Positions 15,473 to 24,373 of a stretch of 64,000 nucleotides of DNA are shown here, piece after piece. The stretch covers positions 124,001 to 188,000 of the forward strand of contig CANHRG010000002.1 in assembly GCA_947463785.1 (NCBI GenBank), written 5' to 3'. The position numbers were made by a program, and so were the translations under genes. How positions within the stretch are numbered: position 1 is the stretch's first letter; each line of letters begins with the position of its first letter. This stretch comes from Sphingobacteriaceae bacterium (GTDB lineage Bacteria > Bacteroidota > Bacteroidia > Sphingobacteriales > Sphingobacteriaceae). Under the pieces are notes generated by a model. It was not told the DNA's origin, searched no databases, and worked only from the letters and a program-made list of their open reading frames with translations.

Positions 15473-16759
15473 ATGTCATCTACAGCAACGATTAAATATG
15501 GTGATCAAACCGTAGAATTACCAGTAATCACCGGCACCGAAAACGAATCTGCAATTGATATTGCAAAACTTCGCGATTTAACCGGACTAATTACCTTAGA
15601 TTCTGGATTCAAAAATACCGGAGCCACCAAAAGTGCCATCACCTTTTTAGATGGTGAACAAGGCGTATTGAAATACCGTGGCTATGCCATTGAAGAATTG
15701 GCCGAGAAAGCCTCTTTCTTAGAAGTAGCCTACCTCTTAATTTACGGTAACTTGCCTACCAAAGCACAGTTAGATGACTTCCAGTTCCAGATTTCACGCC
15801 ATACACTGGTACACGAAGACATGAAGAAGTTTTTTGATGGATTCCCATCAAAATCACACCCAATGGGACAATTGTCATCATTAGTATGTTCACTTTCTTC
15901 ATTTTATCCAGAGTCTTTAGATCCGCACCAAACACAAGAAGAACAAAACCTAACCATCATTAAGCTCTTGGCGAAGATGGCTACCATCGTGTCGTGGATC
16001 TATAAAAAATCATTGGGTCACCCGCTAATTTATCCGCAAAATAAATTTGATTACGTAACCAATTACCTCTACATGACCTTTGGTCAGCGTACCGAAGAAG
16101 TAAGCATTGATCCGGTTGTAGCAAAAGCCATGAACGTATTGTTAATTCTGCATGCAGACCACGAACAAAACTGTTCAACCTCAACGGTACGAATCGTAGG
16201 TTCGGCCGATTGCAACTTGTATGCTTCTATTTCTGCAGGTATTTCTGCATTATGGGGCCCGCTTCACGGAGGAGCAAACCAAGCCGTAATCGAAATGCTG
16301 GAGCAAATTAAAAACGATGGCGGCGATGTAGACAAATGGTTAAACAAAGCCAAAGATAAAAACGATCCATTCCGTTTAATGGGCTTCGGTCACCGTGTAT
16401 ACAAAAACTTCGATCCGCGTGCTAAAATCATTAAAAAGGCCTGCGACGACGTATTGGCTAAATTAGGCATCAACGATCCCGTATTGGATATTGCCAAAAA
16501 ACTAGAACAAGCAGCCCTTAGCGATCCGTATTTCGTAGAGCGTAAACTTTATCCAAACGTAGATTTCTATTCAGGTATCATTTACCGTGCTTTAGGTTTC
16601 CCAACCGATATGTTTACCGTATTGTTTGCCTTGGGTCGCCTACCGGGATGGATTGCACAATGGAAAGAAATGCGTGAAAACAAAGAACCAATTGGCCGTC
16701 CACGTCAAGTATATGTTGGAGAAGTAAACCGCCAATTTGTACCTGTAGAAAAACGCTAA
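15473..16759 (+). CDS. gltA: Citrate synthase
   Basis: 428 aa, the length of type II (hexameric, NADH-sensitive) citrate synthases. It condenses acetyl-CoA with oxaloacetate to open the TCA cycle in the cytoplasm. The catalytic residues lie in HADHEQNCST, GHRVYKNFDPRA and VDFYSGI (His, His, Asp), and the active-site block GPLHGGANQAV is intact. The N-terminal beta domain (TIKYGDQTVELPVITG) is typical of the proteobacterial-like type II form. It is monocistronic, with its own -7 motif and a strong terminator that also serves the convergent gene. Confidence 0.97.
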   Translation: MSSTATIKYGDQTVELPVITGTENESAIDIAKLRDLTGLITLDSGFKNTGATKSAITFLDGEQGVLKYRGYAIEELAEKASFLEVAYLLIYGNLPTKAQLDDFQFQISRHTLVHEDMKKFFDGFPSKSHPMGQLSSLVCSLSSFYPESLDPHQTQEEQNLTIIKLLAKMATIVSWIYKKSLGHPLIYPQNKFDYVTNYLYMTFGQRTEEVSIDPVVAKAMNVLLILHADHEQNCSTSTVRIVGSADCNLYASISAGISALWGPLHGGANQAVIEMLEQIKNDGGDVDKWLNKAKDKNDPFRLMGFGHRVYKNFDPRAKIIKKACDDVLAKLGINDPVLDIAKKLEQAALSDPYFVERKLYPNVDFYSGIIYRALGFPTDMFTVLFALGRLPGWIAQWKEMRENKEPIGRPRQVYVGEVNRQFVPVEKR

Positions 16760-16786
16760 GACCATAAAACCAAAAGGTTAAGATAT

Positions 16787-16822
16787 AAATCCCGGTTCTG
16801 GATAAGAGCCGGGATTTTTTTA
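16787..16822. terminator. Terminator of gltA (and of the convergent DUF3667 gene)
   Basis: Stem AAATCCCGG (16787-16795) pairs with CCGGGATTT (16809-16817), extended by TCT/AGA, followed by a T run. The A run on the other side allows use by the minus-strand gene ending at 16820, whose stop overlaps it. Confidence 0.85.
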
Positions 16823-17872
16823 TAAGGTTGCCACAGAGAATAAGAGGATGCCGATAAAGCTAATTATCAATAGGACAAAATAGATAAAACTCAAAAGCAA
16901 GAATTTTGCTAAAGTATGTGCTCTTCCTTTTTGATACACCCTACGCATTGAACGGTAGATATACCAAAAACTAATCAGCATACCAATGCCCACCCCAATA
17001 TCGCCAGCAGCTTTCCAGGCCATGCCTAGCAGTTCTATAAAACAGAAAAGCAAGAATAAGAACGAATGTACGTGGATGGTATAAATGAGGTGTTCGATAA
17101 AGTAGAGTTTCGATTTGTAGAAACTAAAACTTAAAATCAAAGCAAACAAAGGCATGAGGATAAACATCATTTTAGGTAATTGATGTTGTACCGTTTCTAC
17201 AATCTTGTTTAACAATTCATCGCCATACTTTTGTTCAAGTAAAATGCTTTTCTTGATAAAATAAGCACTGAGCCAACTATCTCGTTTAGCAGCTGGGAGC
17301 TTAGCTTGTTTTTGCTCGTAATCCCGAATACTTACATATGTTGAATCGGTATCACCAAGATTTAATTTCAAATTTCCAGAACCAGAATTAAATCCATTTT
17401 TAACATCCGATAAGCCTTTGTTAAGCTCTTTAAGATCTGTAACTTTTTGCCTTAGCTCAGCCCGTTCTCTACGACTCAATTTAGCGGTATCAATTTTTCG
17501 TAAACTATCCAATTGAGATTGGATAATTTTCGGGTTTGAAATCGTTTTTAGCGGATCAACATCCGATTGATGAAGACCATTAGTTAGGAAAAAAACCAAA
17601 CTGATAAACAAATACATGCTCACAGGATGGATATACGAAGCCCGTTTGCCGGCAATATATTCGGTAGTTAATTTCCCGGGTTGGGTAATTAGAGGAACAA
17701 AGCTCTTTTGAAACTTTGAATCAAAATGAAAATAATGACCGATGCTATGGATTAGGAAACCCAGGAAAGGCTCCCGGGTTTCTATATTTTCTTGGCCACA
17801 CTGCGGACAGAATTTGGCTTCTACATGGGCTCCACAGTTTAAACATTCCTGTTCAGACCGATATTTCTTCAT
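16820..17872 (-). CDS. DUF3667 membrane protein with N-terminal zinc ribbon
   Basis: 350 aa. The first 30 residues hold two CxxC pairs (CLNCG and CPQCG), a zinc-ribbon typical of DUF3667. The stretch PLITQPGKLTTEYIAGKRASYIHPVSMYLF is the family signature and leads into the first helix. A charged, soluble loop (about residues 95-215) is followed by three or four helices at the C-terminus. The family is common in Bacteroidota and has no known biochemical role. The gene starts 5 bp after the nucleoside transporter's stop, so it is probably the last gene of the leftward etfB-etfA-nuclease-transporter run. Confidence 0.85.
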   Translation of the reverse strand: MKKYRSEQECLNCGAHVEAKFCPQCGQENIETREPFLGFLIHSIGHYFHFDSKFQKSFVPLITQPGKLTTEYIAGKRASYIHPVSMYLFISLVFFLTNGLHQSDVDPLKTISNPKIIQSQLDSLRKIDTAKLSRRERAELRQKVTDLKELNKGLSDVKNGFNSGSGNLKLNLGDTDSTYVSIRDYEQKQAKLPAAKRDSWLSAYFIKKSILLEQKYGDELLNKIVETVQHQLPKMMFILMPLFALILSFSFYKSKLYFIEHLIYTIHVHSFLFLLFCFIELLGMAWKAAGDIGVGIGMLISFWYIYRSMRRVYQKGRAHTLAKFLLLSFIYFVLLIISFIGILLFSVATL

Positions 17873-17877
17873 TCAGA

Positions 17878-19152
17878 TTAGTATAAGATTCCGGCAATTG
17901 TTGCAGAAAGATACGAAGCAAGCGTTCCACAAATTAAAGCTTTTACGCCCAGTTTAGCCAAATCGGTTCTACGCTCAGGGGCCAACTCGCCAATACCACC
18001 CACCTGAATGGCAATAGAACTAAAGTTGGCAAAACCACACAAGGCAAAGCTCGTAATCAGGAGTGTTTTGGCATCCATCGCAGCTTTAACCTTAGCCAAA
18101 TCCAAATAGGCCACAAACTCATTGATCACCATTTTAGTCCCCATCAATGATCCTGCAACCTGAATATCTTTTAATGGAACACCCATGGTCCAGGCAAATA
18201 GTGAGAAAATGCTACCCAAAATTTGGTTCAAACTCAGCGTTTGCAAATCAATACCAATAAAAGATAAGGTGAGTCCTAAATTAGCCAAGCCCATACCCAC
18301 TTTACCCAATACATAATCCAGTAGAGCAATAATGGCAATAAAACCAATCAGCATGGCAATTACATTTAAACCTACTTTTAACCCATCGCTGGCGCCATGA
18401 GAAATGGCATCTACCAAATTGGCATTGGTTTTCTTGATCTCCAATGAAACCTTACCCTTAGTTTCAGACACCTCAGTTTCAGGCCATACAATTTTAGATA
18501 TCACCAAAGCCCCAGGGGCAGCCATTAAACTTGCTGCAATCAAATATTCGGCCGGAACACCCAATGCAATATACACCGCCATAACCCCGCCGGCAATACA
18601 GGCCATACTACCGGTCATGGAAGCCAATAACTCAGACATGGTCATGCCTCTCAGATAGGGCTTAATCATAATTTGCGCTTCAACCTGACCAACAAAAGCA
18701 CTAGCCACATTAGAAAGTGCTTCAGAACCCGAAACGCCCATCAGTTTATACACAACCAAGGCAATTCCTTTTACAATACGTTGCATAATGCCTAAATAAT
18801 AAGCTACGCTGACCAATACGGCCACAAAAATGATGGTAGGGATAATCTTAAAGAAGAAAATAAAATCGTTACCAGCTCCAAAAGCTTTATCCATTAAACC
18901 TTTGTTCACTAAAGCACCAAAAACGAAATTGGCACCGGCATTTGAAAAATCCAATACCTTGGTAACTGCCGCACCCAGCCAGCCGAATATTTCTTTACCC
19001 ACAGGTACTTTTAAAATGAATAAAGCGAGAACAATCTGGATGGTTAATCCCGACAAAACCAAGCGGTAATTGATGGCTTTGCGGTTATTTGATAGTAAAA
19101 ATGCAAGTGCAAAAATAAGTACGATGCCAATAAGGCCGGTGAATCTTTCCAT
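17878..19152 (-). CDS. Concentrative nucleoside transporter (CNT/NupC family)
   Basis: 424 aa with about ten hydrophobic segments. The N-terminal GLIGIVLIFALAFLLS, the central NVASAFVGQVEAQIMIKPYL and the C-terminal LCGFANFSSIAIQVGGIG are conserved CNT blocks; the Gln/Glu and Asn/Ser in the last two line the nucleoside and Na/H binding site. It imports nucleosides across the inner membrane driven by Na+ or H+. The motif set is complete, so it is probably functional. It lies 92 bp downstream of the BFN nuclease gene on the same strand, possibly coupling nucleic-acid degradation and nucleoside recovery (speculative). Confidence 0.92.
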   Translation of the reverse strand: MERFTGLIGIVLIFALAFLLSNNRKAINYRLVLSGLTIQIVLALFILKVPVGKEIFGWLGAAVTKVLDFSNAGANFVFGALVNKGLMDKAFGAGNDFIFFFKIIPTIIFVAVLVSVAYYLGIMQRIVKGIALVVYKLMGVSGSEALSNVASAFVGQVEAQIMIKPYLRGMTMSELLASMTGSMACIAGGVMAVYIALGVPAEYLIAASLMAAPGALVISKIVWPETEVSETKGKVSLEIKKTNANLVDAISHGASDGLKVGLNVIAMLIGFIAIIALLDYVLGKVGMGLANLGLTLSFIGIDLQTLSLNQILGSIFSLFAWTMGVPLKDIQVAGSLMGTKMVINEFVAYLDLAKVKAAMDAKTLLITSFALCGFANFSSIAIQVGGIGELAPERRTDLAKLGVKALICGTLASYLSATIAGILY

Positions 19153-19244
19153 TACGAATAGCTTATATACGGTTTAGTACCGTAAAATAGAAATTACTAA
19201 GAGAATTTAGAAGAAATGTAGATAAAAAACGAAATGTAGAAAAA

Positions 19245-19847
19245 TTAGGAAGATTTTCTGCGGCTCAATTCATCGCGAATACTGGCAGCCCGTTCATAGG
19301 CCTCATCTTTGAGTGCTTCCTTTAATTGAACTTTCAATTCCTCATCGGTCAAATTTGCATAATTTGTGGTTGAGGGTAAAGCTTCAGGTAATTCTTCGTT
19401 CGGGGCAACCATATCTTCGAGATAAGCAAATTCATTCCCTTCCATAATGGTTCCTGCAGATGCCAGGATAAATTCGTAAGTGTAAATAGGGCACTCAAAA
19501 CGCACCGCCAGAGCAACGGCATCAGAAGTACGGGCATCAATTTCAATGGTCTTTTTACCATCAAAACAGACCAATTTGGCGTAAAAAACACTACCAACCA
19601 GGTTGTAGATAATCACTTCCTGAACATTCACATGGTAGGCTTGTGCAAAATCTTTAAATAAATCATGGGTGAGGGGGCGGGCAGGAGTCATCTTTTCAAT
19701 TTCGATGGCAATGGCCTGCGCTTCAAAGCCGCCTATAATGATCGGAAGACGTCGTCGGCCGTTAACCTCACCCAATACCAGTGCACATGCACCGGATTGG
19801 GTTTGGCTATACGATAAACCAACAATATCTAACTTGATTTTTTCCAT
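19245..19847 (-). CDS. Bifunctional nuclease (BFN/DUF151) domain protein with UVR motif
   Basis: 200 aa. The N-terminal 140 residues are a BFN domain: LGEVNGRRRLPIIIGGFEAQAIAIE and IDARTSDAVALAVRF are its two conserved blocks. Plant and bacterial relatives have RNase and DNase activity. The last 40 residues (LTDEELKVQLKEAL...YERAASIRDEL) form a UvrB/UvrC-type helical interaction motif, the usual C-terminus in Bacteroidota. It lies 18 bp after etfA on the same strand, with its ATG immediately following the intergenic run, so it is probably cotranscribed. The substrate in vivo is not known. Confidence 0.9.
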   Translation of the reverse strand: MEKIKLDIVGLSYSQTQSGACALVLGEVNGRRRLPIIIGGFEAQAIAIEIEKMTPARPLTHDLFKDFAQAYHVNVQEVIIYNLVGSVFYAKLVCFDGKKTIEIDARTSDAVALAVRFECPIYTYEFILASAGTIMEGNEFAYLEDMVAPNEELPEALPSTTNYANLTDEELKVQLKEALKDEAYERAASIRDELSRRKSS

Positions 19848-19865
19848 GAATTAAATTCACCGAAA

Positions 19866-20831
19866 TTACGATTGGCCTTTGTAAGCTTTTACTGCTTCGG
19901 TAAGCTTCGGCAAAACTTCCATAGCATCGCCAACAATACCGTAGTCGGCTACTTTAAAGAACGGAGCTTCCGGATCTTTATTGATTACCACGATAGTTTT
20001 AGATGAACTAACCCCAGCCAAATGTTGGATGGCTCCAGAAATACCTATGGCAATGTACAAATTAGGGCTAACTGCAATTCCAGTTTGGCCTACGTGTTCT
20101 TCGTGTGGTCTCCATCCTGCATCCGAAACGGGTTTAGAGCAAGCAGTAGCAGCACCTAAGGCGTCTGCTAAATTTTCTACCAAATTCCAGTTTTCAGGAC
20201 CTTTCATTCCACGTCCTGCAGAAACTACCAATTCGGCTTCTGGTAAAGAAATCTTATCAGTAGCACGAACTACTTCTTTTACTTTTACTTTAGAAACGGC
20301 ATTTGCAGCTTGAAAATCTGCTACACTTGCTGCCGATCCGCCATCTTTTACCTGATAGGCGTTCGCATTTAAAGCGATAACTTTTACTGCAGAGCTTAAA
20401 GAAACTTGTGCGAATGCTTTACCTGAATAGGCTGATTTCTTCACAGAGAATTTGCCACCAGCAATTTGTGGCAATTCTACAGCACCAGCAACTAATCCGG
20501 CCTTTAATTTTACCGCAACTCTCGGCGATAAGCCTTTACCACTAAAGGAATTGGCCATAACTACAACTTCAGCACCTTCTTTCTGACTGGCTTCTGCAAT
20601 AACGCTAGCGTATGCTTGGCTATCGAAGGCATTCAGCGAACCCGCATTTAAGACTTTGCTTGCACCATACTTACCCAAATTGCTCAACTCATCGTTAGTT
20701 GTTTGACCAATTGATAGGGCAACCAGATTGGTGTTTAACTGATCAGCAATCGCTTTTGCGTAAGAAACCACTTCGAAAGCGGATTTCTTAAACTGACCTT
20801 GAACATTTTCTACGTATACTAAAACTGACAT
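19866..20831 (-). CDS. etfA: Electron transfer flavoprotein, alpha subunit
   Basis: 321 aa. The N-terminal alpha/beta domain is followed by the FAD-binding C-terminal domain with SAGRGMKGPENW, CSKPVSDAGW, QTGIAVSPNLYIAIGISGAIQH and VINKDPEAPFF, which together match the ETF-alpha signature. With EtfB it accepts electrons from acyl-CoA dehydrogenases and passes them to ETF:quinone oxidoreductase. It starts 24 bp after etfB. An acyl-CoA dehydrogenase that could use it is encoded at 41773-42978. Confidence 0.97.
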   Translation of the reverse strand: MSVLVYVENVQGQFKKSAFEVVSYAKAIADQLNTNLVALSIGQTTNDELSNLGKYGASKVLNAGSLNAFDSQAYASVIAEASQKEGAEVVVMANSFSGKGLSPRVAVKLKAGLVAGAVELPQIAGGKFSVKKSAYSGKAFAQVSLSSAVKVIALNANAYQVKDGGSAASVADFQAANAVSKVKVKEVVRATDKISLPEAELVVSAGRGMKGPENWNLVENLADALGAATACSKPVSDAGWRPHEEHVGQTGIAVSPNLYIAIGISGAIQHLAGVSSSKTIVVINKDPEAPFFKVADYGIVGDAMEVLPKLTEAVKAYKGQS

Positions 20832-20855
20832 AAATTTTTTCTCTGATACTGTAAA

Positions 20856-21593
20856 TTAAATCACTTTTGCTTCGGTATGCAGCAAGTTAACTAAACCAGT
20901 CATATCGGCAGCATCAACCATTTTAACCGCACTGCGTGGGGCAGGAGTTTCGTACACTTCAACCGCACTAAGCTGATCAATGTTTTTAGCTTCGATTACT
21001 TGTAAAGGCTTGGTTCTGGCCGACATGATTCCTCTCATGTTTGGAATTTTCCACTCGGCAACTCCTTCGGCACAACTTGCTACAAATGGAGCGCTAACTT
21101 CAACCACTTCCTTACCGCCTTCAATTTCACGGTTTATGGTAGCTGTACTACCGTCAAAATCTAATTTTTTAATAACCGAAATAGAAGGAATATCTAGAAA
21201 TTCGGCAATCATGGCTGGAACTTGAGCGCCATTGTGATCAATAGACTCACGTCCGGCTAAAATCATATCAAAACCCTGCTCTTTAGCATATTCGGCAATT
21301 TGATAAGCTACAAAATAAGCATCGCGTGGAGCAGCATTGATACGAACTGCATCGTCTGCACCAATAGCCAAGGCTTTTCTAATGGTTGGCTCTGTACTGG
21401 CTTCACCAACATTAATCACAGTTACAGTTCCTTTACCGCCTTCGCACAATTCAATGGCTCTAGAGAGTGCAATTTCATCGTAGGGGTTTAGGATGTACTG
21501 TACACCAGCTGTGTTGAATTCTGTATTATTAGATGTAAAGGTTATTTTTGTAGTCGTATCGGGTACGTTACTGATGCAAACAAGTATCTTCAT
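20856..21593 (-). CDS. etfB: Electron transfer flavoprotein, beta subunit
   Basis: 245 aa. KILVCISNVPDTT, YILNPYDEIALSRAIEL and the AMP-binding and signature region (GRESIDHNGAQVP, then VVEVSAPFVASCAEG) are those of ETF-beta. The subunit holds AMP and the recognition loop for dehydrogenases. First gene of the leftward run; its upstream region carries a minus-strand -7 motif (TAAATTTG) that abuts the -7 motif of the divergent TPR gene. Confidence 0.97.
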   Translation of the reverse strand: MKILVCISNVPDTTTKITFTSNNTEFNTAGVQYILNPYDEIALSRAIELCEGGKGTVTVINVGEASTEPTIRKALAIGADDAVRINAAPRDAYFVAYQIAEYAKEQGFDMILAGRESIDHNGAQVPAMIAEFLDIPSISVIKKLDFDGSTATINREIEGGKEVVEVSAPFVASCAEGVAEWKIPNMRGIMSARTKPLQVIEAKNIDQLSAVEVYETPAPRSAVKMVDAADMTGLVNLLHTEAKVI

Positions 21594-21601
21594 AAGCTTA
21601 A

Positions 21602-21617
21602 TATTTTTGCAAATTTA
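21602..21617. promoter_or_regulatory. Back-to-back divergent -7 motifs for etfB and the TPR gene
   Basis: TATTTTTG (21602-21609, plus strand) faces the TPR gene. TAAATTTG (21610-21617, minus strand) faces etfB. The two 8-bp motifs abut with no base between them, so RNA polymerase could occupy only one at a time. Confidence 0.5.
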
Positions 21618-21638
21618 GTTAAAAAAGCCAAACATTTT

Positions 21639-21974
21639 ATGCAGTCAACTCGTCTTGAAAAGCTTTTACAATTCCTTGAAAATGAGCCTCAGGATCCTTT
21701 TCTGAAATATGCGATTGCAACGGAGTATGTGGTTTTAAATGAGCAGCAAAAGGCGCTCACTTATTTTGAAGATTTAGTACTGAATCATGCAGATTATGTA
21801 GGGACTTATTACCATTTAGGAAAATTATATGAACAATTGGAGCAACCTGCTAATGCTTTAAAAACGTACCAGCAGGGCATAGTGGTTGCCAGAGCTAAAA
21901 AAGATCGGCATGCACTCTCAGAGTTGCAAGCAGTTTACAATAGTGCTGCGGGTTTAGATTACGAAGACGATTAA
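21639..21974 (+). CDS. Small tetratricopeptide-repeat protein
   Basis: 111 aa. Two to three helical pairs of TPR type are seen: one around FLKYAIATEYVVLNEQQKAL and one around VGTYYHLGKLYEQLEQPANAL, where G/Y/A positions fit the 34-residue consensus. There is no signal peptide, so it is cytoplasmic, and the acidic tail is YEDD. TPR proteins act as protein-binding scaffolds. No partner is indicated by context. The gene is divergent from etfB and 10 bp ahead of the chromate-type transporter on the same strand, so the latter two are probably cotranscribed. Confidence 0.82.
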   Translation: MQSTRLEKLLQFLENEPQDPFLKYAIATEYVVLNEQQKALTYFEDLVLNHADYVGTYYHLGKLYEQLEQPANALKTYQQGIVVARAKKDRHALSELQAVYNSAAGLDYEDD

Positions 21975-21984
21975 TTACAATTAA

Positions 21985-23184
21985 GTGAATAAGCGCAAAC
22001 TGCTTTTCTTGAAAGATGTTTTCTTTTTCACCTTAACAGCATTTGGTGGGGCACAGGCGCATATTGGTTACATGCTCAAGGATTTTGTACAACGACGTCG
22101 CTACATCTCAGAACAGGATCTTTTAGAACTAAATGCACTTACGCAAGTACTTCCAGGGCCTGCTTCTACGCAAACTTTGGTGGGTATGGCCTATAAAGTT
22201 GGCGGTTTGTCCTTGGCGATAGTAACCTTCCTGATTTGGATTCTTCCTTCTGCAGCTTTAATGGCTTTTGCGGCAATTTTTCTTTCTTTACTCAGCAATC
22301 AAACCAGTTTGCATCGTGTTTTAGACACGCTACAGCCAGTAGCCATTGGCATAGTGGCCTATGCAGCATTTCAACTTGCTAAAGTTACCCTCAAAAATCA
22401 AGTGAGCGTATTGTTAGCCCTCGGTGCATTTGTAACTACCTTGATTTTGAAAAATGCGTATGTATTTCCTACGCTTATACTTTTAGGTGGTATAGTTACC
22501 TCAGCCATTGATACTCCCGCAGAAGAAAGCCAGCTTCGGTCAAAATTATTTGCAGCTATCAATACCCGTAAAGTGCTTTATTTTGTAGGTATTTTATTGT
22601 TTTTTGCAGTTTTAGGTGCTTTAATTAACCGAACTTCACCATTTAGTTTACCCATTCGCCTGTTTGAAAACTTTTACCGTAACGGTATCCTCATTTTTGG
22701 TGGTGGACAAGTTTTAGTGCCCTATATGTATACTGAGTTTGTAGAAATGAAGCAATACATTACTTCTGCAGAGTTTCTTTCGGGTTTTGCTTTTCAACAA
22801 GCATTGCCCGGACCTACGTTCTCATTTTCATCATTTTTAGGGGCTTTAACCCTCAAAAATGCGGGTTTCGGAGTTTGGGGTCAAATTGGAGGTGCTATCA
22901 TCGCCGTAATCGGTATTAACCTTCCTGGATTAATACTAATTCTCTTTATTGTGCCATTTTGGAACGATTTGAAAAAGATCAGTCAGATAAAAAATTCCCT
23001 ATCGGGGATAAATGCAGTATCTGTTGGTTTTATTGGTGCCGCGGTTTTATTTTTAATGCAATCTCAAACTTTAGATCTCCGCTCATTGGTACTTATGCTC
23101 ACTAGTTTTCTCTTGCTGAGATATACCCCATTAAAGACACCCTTGCTCATACTTGGGTTTATTTTAATCGGTTTTTTTATTTAA
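21985..23184 (+). CDS. chrA: Chromate-type ion transporter (CHR family)
   Basis: 399 aa, GTG start. Two homologous membrane halves of about 190 residues each are visible: the first has FTLTAFGGAQAHIGYM and TQVLPGPASTQTLVGM, the second FRNGILIFGGGQVLVPYM-type and FQQALPGPTFSFSSFLG. This is the long-chain ChrA architecture. Characterised members export chromate or act on sulfate-like oxyanions. In Bacteroidota the substrate is usually unproven, so the symbol is by family only. It follows the TPR gene by 10 bp. Confidence 0.88.
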   Translation: MNKRKLLFLKDVFFFTLTAFGGAQAHIGYMLKDFVQRRRYISEQDLLELNALTQVLPGPASTQTLVGMAYKVGGLSLAIVTFLIWILPSAALMAFAAIFLSLLSNQTSLHRVLDTLQPVAIGIVAYAAFQLAKVTLKNQVSVLLALGAFVTTLILKNAYVFPTLILLGGIVTSAIDTPAEESQLRSKLFAAINTRKVLYFVGILLFFAVLGALINRTSPFSLPIRLFENFYRNGILIFGGGQVLVPYMYTEFVEMKQYITSAEFLSGFAFQQALPGPTFSFSSFLGALTLKNAGFGVWGQIGGAIIAVIGINLPGLILILFIVPFWNDLKKISQIKNSLSGINAVSVGFIGAAVLFLMQSQTLDLRSLVLMLTSFLLLRYTPLKTPLLILGFILIGFFI

Positions 23185-23262
23185 AACACAGTTCACGAAT
23201 TGTGGAAATTAAATGACCCTAATCTGATGTTTTGCTGGGTTTAAAATCGTTATTTCGAATCC

Positions 23263-23811
23263 ATGAAGATTTATACCAAAACCGGCGATACAGGCTTAAC
23301 CTCACTCATTGGAGGCACACGGGTTCCTAAGCATCACTTGCGTATTGAAAGTTATGGTACGGTAGATGAATTAAACTCGTACATTGGTTTAATACGTGAT
23401 TTTGGATTATCAGAACACCAAAAAAATGTATTAAAAGAAGTGCAAGACCGTTTATTTACCATTGGATCTACTTTGGCATCTGATCCTGAAAAATCGAAAA
23501 TGAAGCTTCCAGACCTTCATCAGGAAGATATCGCCTTGCTAGAAAAAGAAATTGATGAAATGAACGATCAGCTTCCCGAGTTGCGTCATTTCATTCTACC
23601 AGGAGGAAGTCAATCGGTATCTTTCTGCCATGTTGCCCGCTGCGTTTGCCGTAGAGCAGAACGTATTTGTGTACACCTGAGAGAAGAAGGTCCTGTTGAC
23701 GAAAAAGTTATTGTTTATTTAAATCGCTTGAGCGACTATTTGTTTATGTTGGGTAGAAAGCTTTGTGCAGACCAAGGAATTGAAGAAAACAAGTGGATCC
23801 CGAGGATCTGA
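23263..23811 (+). CDS. ATP:cob(I)alamin adenosyltransferase, PduO type
   Basis: 182 aa. TKTGDTGLTSLIGG with the following RIESYGTVDELNS forms the ATP-binding site. RCVCRRAERICVHL contains the Arg residues that position ATP and cobalamin, and LSDYLFMLGRKLC closes the helical bundle. The enzyme transfers the 5'-deoxyadenosyl group to cob(I)alamin to make coenzyme B12 for enzymes such as methylmalonyl-CoA mutase. No other B12 genes and no cobalamin riboswitch are visible nearby. The extra Cys residues (CRVC-like cluster) are common in the family. Confidence 0.95.
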   Translation: MKIYTKTGDTGLTSLIGGTRVPKHHLRIESYGTVDELNSYIGLIRDFGLSEHQKNVLKEVQDRLFTIGSTLASDPEKSKMKLPDLHQEDIALLEKEIDEMNDQLPELRHFILPGGSQSVSFCHVARCVCRRAERICVHLREEGPVDEKVIVYLNRLSDYLFMLGRKLCADQGIEENKWIPRI

Positions 23812-23853
23812 AAAAGTGTTTAAAACTTCTTTAGCATTTGATAGAGATTATTC

Positions 23854-23861
23854 TATTTTTG
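23854..23861 (+). promoter_or_regulatory. -7 promoter motif of the DUF2795 gene
   Basis: TATTTTTG fits TAnnTTTG and ends 28 nt before the ATG at 23890. Confidence 0.5.
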
Positions 23862-23889
23862 CGAAAAATAAACCTATAATTCTAAGATT

Positions 23890-24111
23890 ATGTATTGGAC
23901 GTTAGAATTGGCTTCTCACTTAGAAGATGCACCTTGGCCAGCAACCAAAGACGAATTAATTGATTATGCAATTCGTTCAGGTGCTCCTGTAGAAGTAATT
24001 GAAAATCTTCAGGCTTTAGAAGATGACGGTGAGCCCTATGAAAATATCGAGGAAATCTGGCCAGATTATCCTACAAAAGACGATTTCTTCTTCAACGAAG
24101 ATGAGTACTAA
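23890..24111 (+). CDS. DUF2795 protein
   Basis: 73 aa, acidic (ends DDFFFNEDEY). MYWTLELASHLEDAPWPATKDELIDYAIRSG is the DUF2795 core, in which a helix pair ends at the APVEVIENLQ segment. This very small protein is strongly conserved across Bacteroidota and is usually monocistronic, as here with its own promoter and terminator. Its role is not known. The acidic C-terminal half could bind basic proteins or ribosomal components (speculative). Confidence 0.88.
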   Translation: MYWTLELASHLEDAPWPATKDELIDYAIRSGAPVEVIENLQALEDDGEPYENIEEIWPDYPTKDDFFFNEDEY

Positions 24112-24113
24112 TT

Positions 24114-24148
24114 GAAACCCTCCCAATACTTGTGGAGGGTTTCTTTTT
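24114..24148 (+). terminator. Terminator of the DUF2795 gene
   Basis: A perfect 10-bp stem (24114-24123 with 24134-24143) around a 10-nt loop, followed by five T. It starts 2 bp after the stop codon. Confidence 0.9.
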
Positions 24149-24218
24149 GCAATGAAAACCTATTTTGCAAACAAATAGCCTCCATTTGCGCTTATACAAG
24201 AACGTAAATAATTAGGCT

Positions 24219-24371
24219 ATGGAAAATTTATTGTACTGGATTGCGGTTCTTTTGGTAATTGCTTGGGCTATTACCTTTTTGGGAGGTTATTATACTGGCG
24301 GACTGATTCACGCCTTATTGGTCATTGCAGTTGTAGCTGTTCTACTTAAAATTATCAAGAAAGCAACTTGA
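24219..24371 (+). CDS. Lmo0937-family small membrane protein
   Basis: 50 aa. Two hydrophobic helices (LLYWIAVLLVIAWAITFLG and IHALLVIAVVAVLLKII) are separated by a Gly-rich turn (GGYYTGG) and end in KKAT. The LYWIAV, GGLIH and LLVIA blocks match the lmo0937/DUF5670 family of tiny membrane proteins found widely in Bacteroidota and Firmicutes. These are often linked to envelope stress, though their function is unknown. No promoter motif is convincing in the 70 bp after the DUF2795 terminator. It ends 2 bp before the stop of the convergent ispD. Confidence 0.75.
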   Translation: MENLLYWIAVLLVIAWAITFLGGYYTGGLIHALLVIAVVAVLLKIIKKAT

Positions 24372-24373
24372 GT

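Noticed and set aside
23184-23262. Cobalamin riboswitch before the adenosyltransferase gene
   Set aside because: The 78-bp gap has none of the conserved B12-box sequence and is too short for the fold.
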